Positions 43,342 to 51,612 of a stretch of DNA of 64,000 nucleotides are shown here, one piece after another. Source of the stretch: Halobium salinum. GTDB lineage: Archaea; Halobacteriota; Halobacteria; Halobacteriales; Haloferacaceae. The notes beneath the pieces are model-generated. The model searched no databases and was not told the origin of the DNA. It worked only from the letters and a program-made list of their open reading frames with translations. The DNA is taken from contig NZ_JAODIW010000010.1 of the NCBI RefSeq assembly GCF_026586625.1, positions 396,755 through 460,754 of the forward strand, written 5' to 3'. A program made the position numbers and the translations under genes. Positions within the stretch are counted from its first letter, which is position 1. Every line of letters begins with the position of its first letter.

Positions 43342-44529
43342 ATGGTGCACAACACCACGGGACCATCACGGCGTGACGTACTTCGGGCAACTGGTGGCGC
43401 GGTCGCGGCGACCGGGCTGATGGGTGTCGCGACCGCGAAGGAGGGTGAGACGGTCGAACTCAACGTCGGCTTCTCCGGGTCGGCCGGGCGGAGCGCGGCG
43501 CGCTCGGCCGCGGACTCCGTGATTCGGGAGTTCGCCTTCGACGCCATTACCATCCGGGCGAGCCCGAAGGCGGCGAAGGGCCTCGAGAACAACCCGAACG
43601 TGCGGTACGTCGAGGAGAACGGGACGATGTTCGCGCTGGCGCAGTCGACACCGTGGGGGGTCGACCGCGTCGACGCCGAGGTCGCCCACAGCAACGGGTA
43701 CACGGGCGCCGGTGCCGACGTCGCCATCATCGACACGGGCATCGACTCCGACCACCCCGACCTCCAGGCGAACCTCGGTTCGGGGAAGTCCTTCGTCCAG
43801 TGTAGTACGAAGGGCGGCTGTCGCTACGGGGCGAAGCCGGCCGACAACACCTGCTACCAGTCGTGGGACGACGACAACGACCACGGCACCCACTGCGCCG
43901 GCATCGCGAGCGGCGACGACAACTCACAGGGCGTGGTCGGCGTCTCCACCGAAAACACGCTCCACGCCGTCAAGGTGCTGGACAAGTGCGGGTCGGGGTC
44001 GTTCTCCGACATCGCCGCCGGCGTCGAGTACACTGCGGACCAGGGGTGGGACGTCGGAAGCCTGAGCCTCGGCGGCAGTTCCGGTTCGCAGACGTTGCGA
44101 GACGCGTGTCAGTACGCCGTGAACAACGGCGTGTTCCTCGTGGCCGCCGCCGGCAACTCCGGACCGTGTACGGACTGCGTCGGCTACCCCGCCGCCTACG
44201 ACACCGTGATGGCCGTCAGCTCCACGAACAGTAGCGACGGTCTCTCGAACTTCTCCTCGCAGGGGCCGGAAATCGAAATCGCCGCGCCGGGGACGGACAT
44301 CTACTCGACGGTCCCGGGCGGCTACGCCACATTCTCGGGTACGTCGATGGCGTGCCCGCACGTCGCCGGCGCGGCCGGTCAGCTGGCGGCACAGGGGTAC
44401 ACCAACACGGAGATTCGCTCCCGGCTGAAGAACACGGCCGAGGACATCGGTCTCGCCGCCAACGAGTCCGGCGCGGGCCTGCTCGACGACGCCGCGGCGC
44501 TCGGTCTCGACTCCAGCGACAGCACGTAG
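43342..44529 (+). CDS. Tat-exported subtilisin-family serine protease 2 (halolysin-like)
   Basis: 395 residues from ATG 43342 (an ATG at 43300 lies upstream of the TATA box). Same architecture as subtilase 1: Tat signal 'SRRDVLRATGGAVAATG', propeptide, Asp131 (DTGID), His181 (HGTHCAG) and Ser335 (GTSMACPH), no C-terminal extension. The catalytic domains are nearly identical, while the Cys loop between Asp and His differs (CSTKGGC... versus CGTGGFT...), which may change specificity or stability. 190 nt after its paralogue, with its own promoter. Confidence 0.95.
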   Translation: MVHNTTGPSRRDVLRATGGAVAATGLMGVATAKEGETVELNVGFSGSAGRSAARSAADSVIREFAFDAITIRASPKAAKGLENNPNVRYVEENGTMFALAQSTPWGVDRVDAEVAHSNGYTGAGADVAIIDTGIDSDHPDLQANLGSGKSFVQCSTKGGCRYGAKPADNTCYQSWDDDNDHGTHCAGIASGDDNSQGVVGVSTENTLHAVKVLDKCGSGSFSDIAAGVEYTADQGWDVGSLSLGGSSGSQTLRDACQYAVNNGVFLVAAAGNSGPCTDCVGYPAAYDTVMAVSSTNSSDGLSNFSSQGPEIEIAAPGTDIYSTVPGGYATFSGTSMACPHVAGAAGQLAAQGYTNTEIRSRLKNTAEDIGLAANESGAGLLDDAAALGLDSSDST

Positions 44530-44696
44530 ACCGCGTTCCGACCCGACCCGCTCCGACGCTTTCGACCCACGGCCGGACGGAGACGCGCCCGTTCGCCGAC
44601 GCGGTCGCTCTCGGGGAGCCACACACGTCGAGGAGCGTCGAGCGGGTAGGACGCGACCGGGCGTCGTAGGGGAGACTCCGCGGACCGCCGAGACCC

Positions 44697-44882
44697 CTAT
44701 CGGTCCCCGGCGTCCTTGACGTTTCGCGACCCGCAGTCGGGACAGCGGGCCGCAGTCATCTGTGACTTCGGGAGTTCGAACCGCTCGCCACAGGAGACAC
44801 AGCGGTACGCGAAGGTCTCCTCCGCGGCGGAGGGCGAACGGTCGCCCGATACAGCCTCCGTGACGGTTCCCAGGAGTCCCAT
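44697..44882 (-). CDS. small zinc-ribbon protein
   Basis: 61 residues: 'YRCVSCGERFELPKSQMTAARCPDCGSRNV' contains two CxxC knuckles of a rubredoxin-like zinc ribbon behind a short N-terminal helix. Unknown partner; it lies between the subtilase pair and the proteinase-inhibitor-like gene, on the opposite strand. Confidence 0.8.
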   Translation of the reverse strand: MGLLGTVTEAVSGDRSPSAAEETFAYRCVSCGERFELPKSQMTAARCPDCGSRNVKDAGDR

Positions 44883-44943
44883 CTGTCACGCCTCCGCAGA
44901 GCGCTTGCGTGTCCACCCATTTCAACCTTGTTCAGCGCCCCAG

Positions 44944-44952
44944 AAAATTAAG
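44944..44952 (+). promoter_or_regulatory. TATA-like box of the BsuPI-like gene
   Basis: AAAATTAAG, 25-33 nt before ATG 44977. Confidence 0.6.
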
Positions 44953-44976
44953 TCCGTCCGACCCGTCGCCTCGCGT

Positions 44977-45318
44977 ATGCTCACGGGCAGTCTCTCCGCC
45001 GAACCGGTCGACGACGCGGTCCGCTTCACACTCGCCGTCGAGAACGACGGCGAGGAGGCGGTGACGCTCTCGTTCAGGGACAGCATGCGTGCCGACTTCG
45101 CCGTTCGAGCGGGCGACGACGACGGGGGGACCGAGGTATGGCGCTGGAGCGAGGGACGGATGTTCGCCCAGATGCTCGGTACCGAGACGGTCGGCGCCGG
45201 CGAGACGGTGACCTTCGAGGGGACGTGGGACGACCCCGAACCGGGCGAGTACGTCGCCGTCGCCGACCTCGCCGCGAACGACGCCGACGTGTCGGCGGAG
45301 GCCGAGTTCTCGGTCTGA
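44977..45318 (+). CDS. BsuPI-type intracellular proteinase inhibitor-like protein
   Basis: 113 residues from ATG 44977, well placed behind a TATA box. Single all-beta domain: 'VRFTLAVENDGEEAVTLSFRDSMRADFAVRAGDDDGGTEVWRWSEGRMF...TVTFEGTWD...PGEYVAVADL' matches the BsuPI immunoglobulin-like family, named after the Bacillus inhibitor of the intracellular subtilisin ISP. No signal peptide, so cytoplasmic. It lies 450 nt from two subtilase genes on the same strand; inhibition of these or other subtilisins is inferred. Confidence 0.85.
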   Translation: MLTGSLSAEPVDDAVRFTLAVENDGEEAVTLSFRDSMRADFAVRAGDDDGGTEVWRWSEGRMFAQMLGTETVGAGETVTFEGTWDDPEPGEYVAVADLAANDADVSAEAEFSV

Positions 45319-45330
45319 CGACCCTTCCGC

Positions 45331-46260
45331 CTACACGAGTTCGTCGACGAGGTCGCGCGCCCCGCGGCGAACGGCCTCGTCGCTGGAGGTCGGCGGCTCC
45401 CACCCCAGCGCGGAGAGCTTCTCGACGGAGAGGCGCATCTTCGGTACGTCGCCGGTCCAGCCGCGGTCGCCGCCGGTGTACTCGTACTCCGGACTGAGCC
45501 CCATCTCCTCGGCGACGATGTCGGCGATGCGCGTGACGGAAGTGGTCGTTCTGGTGCCGAGATTGAACGTGTTCATCGGCGCGTCGGCGTGGGAAACGAC
45601 GTGACACATCGCGTCGACGCAGTCCTCGACGTGGAGGTAGGACTTCTCCTGGCGGCCGTCGCCCAGAATCTCCAGCGTCTCGGGGTCCTCCTGCAGCTTC
45701 TGGATGAAGTCGGGGACGACGTTACCGCGCTGGTACGGGCCGACGATGTTGGCGAAGCGGTACATCCAGACGGTGAAGTCGTGGGAGTGGGCGTACACCG
45801 ACACGAGCCCCTCGTCCGCGAGTTTCGAGGCGCCGTAGACGGAGATGGGTTCGAGCGGCGCGTAGTCCTCGGGCGTCGGCATCGGCGCCTCGCCGTACAC
45901 CGTCGAGGAGGAGGTGAACGCGACGTTGTCGACGCCGACCGCCTTCATCCGTTCGAGGACGTTGTACGTCATCTCCGTGTTCTCCTCGAACAGCCGGCGG
46001 GGGTTCGCGTAGTTCGTGTCGGTGTACGCCGCGAAGTGGAAGACTGCGTCGAGGTCTGCCGTGACGACCTCGGCCACGTCGTCGGCGTCGGTCATGTCCG
46101 CCTGCACGAACTCGACGCCGTCGGGGACGCGCTCGCGGTCCCCCTTCGAGAGGTCGTCGGCGACGACCACGTCGTTGTCGGCGGCGAGGCGGCCGGCGAG
46201 ATGCGAGCCGACGAGGCCCGCGCCACCGGTGACGAGGAGCCGCTTGTCGGTGAGTTCCAT
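45331..46260 (-). CDS. NAD-dependent nucleotide-sugar epimerase (SDR extended)
   Basis: 309 residues from ATG 46260. Rossmann motif 'VTGGAGLVGSHLAGRL' at about 10-25 and catalytic 'YGASK' (Tyr-x3-Lys) near 140 with an upstream Ser-Ser-Thr; 'RFANIVGPYQRGNVVPDFI' and 'SYLHVEDCVDA' are typical of UDP-glucose 4-epimerase-like enzymes. Interconverts NDP-sugars for surface glycans. Convergent with the BsuPI-like gene, 12 nt apart. Confidence 0.93.
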   Translation of the reverse strand: MELTDKRLLVTGGAGLVGSHLAGRLAADNDVVVADDLSKGDRERVPDGVEFVQADMTDADDVAEVVTADLDAVFHFAAYTDTNYANPRRLFEENTEMTYNVLERMKAVGVDNVAFTSSSTVYGEAPMPTPEDYAPLEPISVYGASKLADEGLVSVYAHSHDFTVWMYRFANIVGPYQRGNVVPDFIQKLQEDPETLEILGDGRQEKSYLHVEDCVDAMCHVVSHADAPMNTFNLGTRTTTSVTRIADIVAEEMGLSPEYEYTGGDRGWTGDVPKMRLSVEKLSALGWEPPTSSDEAVRRGARDLVDELV

Positions 46261-46406
46261 GCGACCTACTGTTTCGGGCACCGGCAAGTGCGTTCTGGTC
46301 CCCTCCACCGGCCGGACGGCCGTCGATGCCGACCCAAACACCCGTCCGACGAACGCTTTACTCCCTGTGTGTCGTACTGTCACTCACGTCACGGACGGTG
46401 CGTATC

Positions 46407-47168
46407 ATGCCCTTCACCGAACTCATCGCCGACGTGGAATCCCGTCGGAAGAAACTCAGCGTCTTCACCCACCGACCCGAGGTCGACCTCGGCGAACATC
46501 TCGGCTCCCGCCACGTCGAGGTCGAGTTCGAATCGCTCCCCGGCCCCGAGTACGGCGAGTTCGTCGTCGTCAGCGAGGACGGGGAGTACGTCGGGAGCGT
46601 CGACCTCGCCGCGCTCGACCGCCTCGTCGACCCCGAAATTCACGACCCCGGCAGCCGCGAACTCGTCGAGGCGGACTTCCGCTACCTCCTCGACATCCTC
46701 GACGACACCGTCTTCTCCGCGCTCGACCGCCGGCGCCTGCTCGCGGCCTCCCGGGAGATAGAGGACCGCGCCCTCCGGGTCGGGACGGGGACGCTCGTCG
46801 CCGGCTTCCAGCGACTCTCCGTCTTCGAGTCGCAGATGGAGGTGTACCTCAACCTCGCCTCGGCGACGGACCTCGACGTCCACGTCTTCGGCGACGCCGA
46901 CTGGGAGCCGCCGGAACTGCCGGGAATCACGGTCCACGCGTCCGACGACCCCGACGTGACCGAGACGTGGTTCGTCGCCTTCGACGGCGGCGGCGACCCC
47001 TGGTACGAGTGTGCGCTCGTCGCCCGGGAGGTCGGCGACGGCCGCTACGAGGGGTTCTGGACGTACGACCCCTCGCTCGTCGACCGCGTGTTCGAGGAGG
47101 CGGGGTTCACCAAGGCGACGCGGGGGCGCTCCGCCGACAGCACCCCCGACGACGCCCACGACTGCTGA
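46407..47168 (+). CDS. DICT sensory-domain protein
   Basis: 253 residues from ATG 46407. 'SRELVEADFRYLLDILDDTVFSALDRRRLLAASREIEDRALRVGTGTLVAGFQ' and 'YLNLASATDLDVHVFG' correspond to the DICT domain, a sensory module found with diguanylate cyclases, two-component systems and in many stand-alone haloarchaeal proteins. No output domain is present. Ends with Cys-containing polar tail. Confidence 0.87.
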   Translation: MPFTELIADVESRRKKLSVFTHRPEVDLGEHLGSRHVEVEFESLPGPEYGEFVVVSEDGEYVGSVDLAALDRLVDPEIHDPGSRELVEADFRYLLDILDDTVFSALDRRRLLAASREIEDRALRVGTGTLVAGFQRLSVFESQMEVYLNLASATDLDVHVFGDADWEPPELPGITVHASDDPDVTETWFVAFDGGGDPWYECALVAREVGDGRYEGFWTYDPSLVDRVFEEAGFTKATRGRSADSTPDDAHDC

Positions 47169-47234
47169 GCCCCCTCCTTCCCCCGCTGGTACCGAAGCGA
47201 AACCGTCTACCCGGCGCGGGGACGACCGACGCCC

Positions 47235-47810
47235 ATGCAGGACGAACCCGAGGTCGTCGTCCTCCGACTCGGTCACCGGCCGGGCCGGGACGACCGGATG
47301 ACGACCCACATCGGACTCACGGCGCGTGCCCTCGGCGCGGACCGGGCGGTACTCGTCGGCGACACCACGCAGGCCGCGACGACCGTCCGCGACATCACCG
47401 ACCGGTTCGGCGGCCCCTTCGAGGTGGAGGTGACCGACTCCTGGCGGCCGCTCCTCCGCGAGTGGACGGGGTCTGTGGTCCACCTGACGATGTACGGCGA
47501 GCGCGTCCAGGACGTGGAGGCCGAGGTCCGGGAGGCCCACGCCGACCGCGAGGAGCCGCTGCTCGTCGTCGTCGGCTCCCAGAAGGTCCCCTTCGACGTG
47601 TACGAGGCCGCCGACTGGAACGTCGGCGTGACGGGCCAACCTCACTCGGAAGTCGCCGCCCTCGCCGTCTTCCTCGACCGCCTGTTCGAAGGGCGCGAAC
47701 TGGAGCGGGAGTGGGCGGACGCCGACAGACGGGTAATTCCGAAGGAGACCGGGAAGCAGGTCGAGCGACTGGACGAGGACGGGGGCTCGGAGTCGAGCGA
47801 CGATTCCTGA
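47235..47810 (+). CDS. trm56: tRNA (cytidine(56)-2'-O)-methyltransferase
   Basis: 191 residues. SPOUT-class enzyme; 'VVLRLGHRPGRDDRMTTHIGLTARALGADRAVL' is the N-terminal signature of archaeal Trm56, and 'LLVVVGSQKVPFDVYEAADWNVGVTGQPHSEVAALAVFLDRL' builds the knotted SAM site. Methylates C56 in the T-loop of tRNAs, an archaea-specific modification. Follows the DICT gene by 66 nt. Confidence 0.95.
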   Translation: MQDEPEVVVLRLGHRPGRDDRMTTHIGLTARALGADRAVLVGDTTQAATTVRDITDRFGGPFEVEVTDSWRPLLREWTGSVVHLTMYGERVQDVEAEVREAHADREEPLLVVVGSQKVPFDVYEAADWNVGVTGQPHSEVAALAVFLDRLFEGRELEREWADADRRVIPKETGKQVERLDEDGGSESSDDS

Positions 47811-47829
47811 AGGCACCACTCGGCGCGCG

Positions 47830-47855
47830 CCGGCGGCACCTCCGTGTGCCGCCGG
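47830..47855 (+). terminator. strong hairpin after trm56
   Basis: CCGGCGGCAC (47830-47839) pairs perfectly with GTGCCGCCGG (47846-47855), 6-nt loop, 20 nt after the trm56 stop. No T run follows, so it may be a terminator-like or mRNA-stabilising structure. Confidence 0.5.
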
Positions 47856-48095
47856 TCGTGTGAGGGACCGCGACCGACCTCCGTGTTCTCGTGAGCCGAA
47901 GGTGAACGGGAGCCGGCGAGACGAACGGAGCGAGTCCCGCGTTGTCGGCCGGACGGAGGGTGGGGAGGGACGAAGCTGTACGGTGTGGGGCGGGGGCTCT
48001 CCGGGGGTCACGTCGGAGAGAACGATACCGACCGCTCTCGTACCGAAATCGTCGAAAAGAGCCGATACGCCCGGACCGACAGCGACTCGGACCGA
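47856..48095. other. intergenic region without recognised gene
   Basis: 240 bp between two convergent genes; GC-rich, no credible coding frame on either strand. Confidence 0.5.
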
Positions 48096-48779
48096 CTACT
48101 CGACGCCCAGTTCGTCCAGGAGCGTCGTAGCCGCGGCCTCGGAGGATTCTGGGCCACGAGCCGTGATGAGGTCGCCGTCGACCGTCACGCTCTCGTCCGC
48201 GTCGAGTTCGGCGTCCCAGTTCCCGCCGGCGCCGACGACCTCGTCTTCGACCCAGTAGGGGAGCTTCCGCCCGTCGGGCATCCGGTCATACTCGTCGACG
48301 ATGTCCTCCTCCCACTCGTTCGGGAAGCCGGTAACGTCGCGACCGTTGACGAGGTAGCCGCCCTCGTCGCGGTGGGTGAACCCGAGGATGCCGACCGCGT
48401 GACAGACGACCAGCGCCGTCCCCTCGTCGCCGTCGACGGCGTCGGCGAGCAGCTGCCGGGCGTGCGTGTCCTGGTTGATGTCCCACTCGGTGCCGTGACC
48501 GCCGGGGAACACGACCGCGTCGTAGTCGTCGGCCGAGACGGTGGCGACCGGGACGGGGTCGTTGAGGTGTTCGTTCGACTCGTGAATCTCTTTCACGCGC
48601 TCTGCGGTGTCTTCGCCGACCTCGTCGGGGTCGACCGACCGGTCGTCGATGACCGGCTCGCTCCCGGACGGCGTCGCGACCGTGAGGTCGAAGTCGGCGT
48701 CCTCGAGCGCCGTGAGCGGCGTCGTACACTCCTCTCCCCAGTACCCCTCCTCGCTGACGACGAACAGTGCTGATGGCAT
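48096..48779 (-). CDS. type 1 glutamine amidotransferase-like (DJ-1/PfpI superfamily) protein
   Basis: 227 residues from ATG 48779. 'SALFVVSEEGYWGEECTTPLTAL' opening, 'YDAVVFPGGHG' and nucleophile-elbow Cys in 'ALVVCHAVGILGF' are those of the DJ-1/PfpI fold, Hsp31-like branch ('EDIVDEYDRMPDGRKLPYWVEDEVV'). May act as glyoxalase/deglycase or chaperone. Start chosen at the conserved opening; ten residues of acidic extension upstream are possible. Confidence 0.9.
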   Translation of the reverse strand: MPSALFVVSEEGYWGEECTTPLTALEDADFDLTVATPSGSEPVIDDRSVDPDEVGEDTAERVKEIHESNEHLNDPVPVATVSADDYDAVVFPGGHGTEWDINQDTHARQLLADAVDGDEGTALVVCHAVGILGFTHRDEGGYLVNGRDVTGFPNEWEEDIVDEYDRMPDGRKLPYWVEDEVVGAGGNWDAELDADESVTVDGDLITARGPESSEAAATTLLDELGVE

Positions 48780-48832
48780 CGTGGGCGACGATTGGGGCTC
48801 GTCGCTCAAGAGGCGTACGGCCCCGGAACCGC

Positions 48833-50278
48833 TCAGTCCGCCCGCCCTTCGTCCGGGGCCGCCCCGGGCTCCGTCGGCTCCCCGTGGAGGTGACAGGCGG
48901 CCTCGTGGCCCGCCGGCGTCGCATCGAGCGGCGGGTCCACCGTCTCACACACCGTCCCGAACGACTCGGCGAGGCGCTCCCTCGCGGTCTCGACCTCCCC
49001 GTCTACGAGCGCCGACATCGCGTCCGAGAGCACGCGCTCGGCGTCGTCGTCGCCCAACTCGGCGGGGAGGTCGAACTCCTCGCGGACGGCCGCCGCGACC
49101 CGTTCGGGACTCAGCTCCGCGGCCGGGACCCCGTCCGCCTCCGCGGCGGTCTCGCGGACGACCGCGTCGTCGAAGCGTCCGGAGCGGAGTCGGACTCGGA
49201 GGTCCATCACACCCCGCCAGACCGACTGCTCGAACTCGTAACCGTCGGGCTGAATTACCTCGGGACAGCGAGTGTGGAACCGACAGCCTGCGGGCGGGTC
49301 CGAGGGGTCGGGGACGTCCCCCGTGAGTTCGACCGCCGACCCCCGGCGGTGAGGGTCCGGCCGCGGGATGGAGCCCAGCAGGGCCCGTGTGTAGGGGTGC
49401 TGGGGGTCCTCGAACAGCTCGTCGGTCGGAGCGGTCTCGACGATTTCGCCGAGGTACATCACGGCGACGCGGTCACACACCTCGCGGACGACCGCGAGGT
49501 CGTGGCTGATGAGGAGGACGCCCAGCCCGAACGCCTCCTGCACGTCGTCGAGCAGGGAGAGAATCTCGGCCTGAATCGACACGTCGAGCGCCGAGACGGG
49601 TTCGTCGGCGACGACGAGGCTCGGGTCGACCACCAGTCCACGGGCGAGGCCGACGCGCTGTTTCTGGCCGCCCGACAGCTCGTGGGGGTAGCGGTCGGCG
49701 TCGTCCGCCGAGAGGCCGACGCGTTCGAGCACGCCACGGACGATGCGCTCGCGGCGCTCCCCGTCGGTCATCCCGTGGACGACGAGCGGCTCGGCGACCG
49801 ACTCGCCGATGGTCATCCGGGGGTCGAAGCTGGAGGTCGGGTCCTGGAACACCATCTGGGCGCGCCGACGGAACCGTTTCAGCTCGGCCGCGTCGTACTC
49901 GGTGACCTCCTCGCCCTCGAATCGGACCTCGCCGGCCGTCGGCTCTTCGAGCCGCAACAGCGAGGTCGCGGCCGTGGACTTCCCACAGCCGGACTCGCCG
50001 ACCAGGCCGACCGTCTCGCCGCGACGCACCTCGAAGTCGATTCCGTCGACGGCGCGGACCCGGCCCACCTCCCGGGCCAGCAGCCCTTCCGTGATGGGGT
50101 AATGCTTCGTCAGGTTCCGGACCCGGAGGAGCGGGTCGACCGGGCCGGCGGGGTCGGCGAAGTCGGTGGAGTCGGTGTCGGTGGAGTCGGTGGCGCTGGC
50201 GGAGTCGGCGGAGTCGACAGCGTCGTGACCGGCACCGCCCGTGTTCGAGGGCTTCCCCCCACCCACGTCGTCAGCCAT
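48833..50278 (-). CDS. oligopeptide ABC transporter ATPase, OppF-like
   Basis: 481 residues. A Ser/Asp/Thr repeat-rich N-terminus (~45 residues, from simple-sequence DNA at 50145-50225) precedes the nucleotide-binding domain: Walker A 'GESGCGKST', signature 'LSGGQKQR', Walker B 'LVVADEPVSALD'. The C-terminal Opp/Dpp Cys cluster ('GCRFHTRCP ... VCETVD...EAACHLH') is interrupted by an acidic helical insert of ~90 residues, frequent in haloarchaea. Overlaps the upstream OppD-like gene by 8 nt. No permease genes adjoin. Confidence 0.92.
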   Translation of the reverse strand: MADDVGGGKPSNTGGAGHDAVDSADSASATDSTDTDSTDFADPAGPVDPLLRVRNLTKHYPITEGLLAREVGRVRAVDGIDFEVRRGETVGLVGESGCGKSTAATSLLRLEEPTAGEVRFEGEEVTEYDAAELKRFRRRAQMVFQDPTSSFDPRMTIGESVAEPLVVHGMTDGERRERIVRGVLERVGLSADDADRYPHELSGGQKQRVGLARGLVVDPSLVVADEPVSALDVSIQAEILSLLDDVQEAFGLGVLLISHDLAVVREVCDRVAVMYLGEIVETAPTDELFEDPQHPYTRALLGSIPRPDPHRRGSAVELTGDVPDPSDPPAGCRFHTRCPEVIQPDGYEFEQSVWRGVMDLRVRLRSGRFDDAVVRETAAEADGVPAAELSPERVAAAVREEFDLPAELGDDDAERVLSDAMSALVDGEVETARERLAESFGTVCETVDPPLDATPAGHEAACHLHGEPTEPGAAPDEGRAD

Positions 50279-51308
50279 CGACGACCTCCGACCCGTCGTT
50301 CTCCGGGCCGCGACCGTTCGTCACGACCGACTCGTCGTAACCGGGCTGATAGTACACACAGGAGACGGTGTGGTCGGCGTCGCCGGCGGGCACCATCGGC
50401 GGCTGGTCGCCGGTCCGGCAGGCCTCGACGGCGTGGGGACAGCGGGCGTGGAACCGACAGCCGTCCGGCGGGTCCGTGGGGTCCGGCAGTCTCCCCCCGA
50501 TGGCCCGCGCTCCCTCGCCACGGCCGGGGAGACAGTCGAGCAGGGCGCGGGTGTAGGGATGGGAGGGCGAGTCGAACAGTTCGTACACGTCGGCCTCCTC
50601 CATGACCTTCCCGGCGTACATCACGACGACGCGGTCCGCGACCTCGGCGACGACCCCGAGGTCGTGGGTGATGAGCAACAGCGCGGTGTCGAACTCCGCT
50701 TGGACGTCCCGGAGGAGCCGCAGAATCTGCATCTGGATGGTCACGTCGAGCGCCGTCGTCGGCTCGTCGGCGACGAGCAGGTCGGGTTCGGCGGCGAGCG
50801 CCATCGCGATGACGACGCGCTGTTTCATCCCGCCGGAGAACTCGTGGGGGTAGTCGTCGACCCGGACGCTCGCGTCGGGGATGCCGACGCGGTCGAGGAG
50901 GTCGACCGCCCGCGCCCTGGCTTCGGACGTCGACACGTCCCGGTGGAGGGTGACGGCCTCGCGAATCTGCCAGCCGACGGAGTAGACGGGGTCGAGCGCG
51001 TCCTGCGGGTTCTGGAACACGTGTGCGATGCGGTTCCCCCGGACCGACTCGAGTTCCGACTCGGAGAGCCGCCGCAGGTCCCGCCCGTCGAAACGAATCG
51101 TACCGCCGACGACCTCACCAGGTGGCGAGGGGACGAGGCGGGTGAGCGACTCACCGGTGACGGTCTTTCCCGACCCGGACTCGCCGACGACGCAGACGGT
51201 CTCCCCGCGGTCGACGCTGAAGCTCACGCCGTCGACGGCGCGGACCGTGCCGCGGTCGGTACGAAAGCGGGTCTCCAGGTCCTCGACGACGAGCAGCGGG
51301 TCGCTCAT
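50271..51308 (-). CDS. oligopeptide ABC transporter ATPase, OppD-like
   Basis: 345 residues. Walker A 'GESGSGKTV', signature 'FSGGMKQR', Walker B '[12 protein letters not shown]', and the C-terminal Opp/Dpp domain with '[15 protein letters not shown]...HTVSCVYY'. Normally preceded by two permease genes and a binding protein; here the upstream side holds only a short frame of ~56 codons and then the unrelated purine phosphoribosyltransferase gene. Transport partners must be encoded elsewhere. Confidence 0.93.
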   Translation of the reverse strand: MSDPLLVVEDLETRFRTDRGTVRAVDGVSFSVDRGETVCVVGESGSGKTVTGESLTRLVPSPPGEVVGGTIRFDGRDLRRLSESELESVRGNRIAHVFQNPQDALDPVYSVGWQIREAVTLHRDVSTSEARARAVDLLDRVGIPDASVRVDDYPHEFSGGMKQRVVIAMALAAEPDLLVADEPTTALDVTIQMQILRLLRDVQAEFDTALLLITHDLGVVAEVADRVVVMYAGKVMEEADVYELFDSPSHPYTRALLDCLPGRGEGARAIGGRLPDPTDPPDGCRFHARCPHAVEACRTGDQPPMVPAGDADHTVSCVYYQPGYDESVVTNGRGPENDGSEVVDG

Positions 51309-51475
51309 CGGGCGCCACCCCCTCCGCGTGCGAACGGGTGGCGACGCGTGAACGGGTCGCTCACCGGGCGCACACCCGCGTCCCCGTTCGATTGGTGTGG
51401 TCGGCGGCGGTCGACTCCCTTCGCGCCGGCGGCCGCGACGGGGTCGACGCCACGACGTTCGTGTACATCCAGCAC
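51305..51475 (-). pseudogene. short frame overlapping the start of the OppD-like gene
   Basis: A 56-codon frame from GTG 51475 to TGA 51305 whose stop overlaps the ATG of the OppD-like gene (ATGA). A TATA-like GACTAAGCGG (51499-51508, complement) precedes it at leaderless spacing. The product ('VLDVHERRGVDPVAAAGAKG...') has no domain. It occupies the place where a DppC-type permease would end, so it may be a permease remnant or a leader peptide; both are speculative. Confidence 0.25.
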
Positions 51476-51612
51476 ACGACAGTCGACTGACCGTTCGGAC
51501 TAAGCGGTTTCGATGACTGAAACGCGCACTTCAGACACACGTAGGGCCGGGTCGCGAGGTGGTCCGGTCGGGACGGTCGCCGACCCGACCGGGGTCGCGG
51601 TCGCGGTCGCAG

